The notes under the pieces were generated by a model. It had not been told where the DNA came from. It worked only from the letters and a program-made list of their open reading frames with translations, and did no database searches. The position numbers and the translations under genes were made by a program. A stretch of 5,339 nt of DNA. Source: JAUVAV01 sp965371665 (GTDB lineage: Bacteria > Oederibacteriota > JAAXVQ01 > JAUVAV01). Shown one piece after another: positions 5,290 through 5,339 of the stretch (position 1 is its first letter; each line of letters begins with the position of its first letter). The DNA lies in NCBI GenBank assembly GCA_965371665.1, contig CBDUZI010000139.1, positions 1 to 5,339 of the forward strand, read 5' to 3'.

Positions 5290-5339
5290 GAGCTTGTCGG
5301 ACTTTGTTGTTGACTTATGATATAATGACAGCAGTTTCC
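5290..5339 (+). mobile_element. Possible left end of a second insertion element (partial)
   Basis: Directly after the second CTAG the sequence GAGCTTGTCGGAC (5290-5302, counting from the G after CTAG) shares GAGCYTG with the MITE ends. It is not the expected continuation of the NHL gene, which should read on as GCTCTATGTGGCAGAT-like sequence. It therefore looks like another element inserted at the same CTAG, with a promoter 20-35 bp inside as in many IS left ends. The window ends before any transposase codon can be read, so family assignment is not possible. Confidence 0.4.
5318..5326 (+). promoter_or_regulatory. Extended -10 promoter reading out of the window
   Basis: TGATATAAT at 5318-5326 is a perfect extended -10 element (TG-n-TATAAT). 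No well-spaced -35 box is present: TTGACT at 5310-5315 looks like one but is only 5 nt from the -10 hexamer. An extended -10 can work without a good -35. Its position just inside the putative element end fits a transposase promoter. Confidence 0.5.

Noticed and set aside
5310..5326. TTGACT and TATAAT as a -35/-10 pair
   Set aside because: They are 5 nt apart instead of about 17, so they cannot work as a pair; the extended -10 alone is kept.

Overview
The window reads as an accessory, decaying stretch of a bacterial genome. It carries genes for cell-surface or secreted beta-propeller-like proteins mixed with insertion-sequence debris. The best taxonomic hint is a C-terminal domain of the type IX secretion (Por) sorting type (YPNP motif, ending in a basic tail). 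With the W-[EQR]-D-x-R ... DIYAQR repeats and the NHL repeats, this suggests a Bacteroidetes/Fibrobacteres-like lineage or a little-studied candidate phylum; no closer placement can be supported. Base composition is patchy: 17 of 60 bases are G or C at 1021-1080, against 41 of 60 at 3061-3120.

Layout: (1) 79-1500, minus strand, an intact membrane-anchored TolB/PD40-like beta-propeller protein. (2) 1501-2076, no intact gene; it holds the 3' stump of an IS3-family transposase (about 1549-1641), a patch of interleaved direct repeats (1640-1728), an inverted repeat (1730-1800), and a strong ribosome binding site in front of a six-codon reading frame (1998-2018). (3) 2077-2471, a small basic Cys-rich protein whose two cysteine clusters lie in different frames, joined by a T_TTT_TTC slippery heptamer with a hairpin 7 nt downstream. 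(4) 2392/2428-4339, a broken gene for a large secreted repeat protein (six DIYAQR-type repeats, two TIG-like domains, T9SS sorting domain). It lacks a signal peptide, carries a one-base frameshift near 3376, and has an in-frame TAG at 3731-3733. (5) 4378-5151, a secreted NHL-repeat protein cut off in its fourth 62-residue repeat. (6) 5132-5289, the element that cuts it: a 150-bp MITE-like palindromic element with 17-bp terminal inverted repeats, bracketed by CTAG. (7) 5290-5339, what looks like the left end of a second, related element with an extended -10 promoter, running off the window.

Nothing here is a recognisable pathway. The common theme is exported propeller or repeat proteins at different stages of decay. 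The propeller gene at 79-1500 looks functional, the T9SS protein is a pseudogene, and the NHL protein is truncated by mobile DNA. The two observations most worth checking are the possible programmed -1 frameshift in the small Cys-rich gene and the MITE/IS pair sharing one CTAG target inside the NHL gene.
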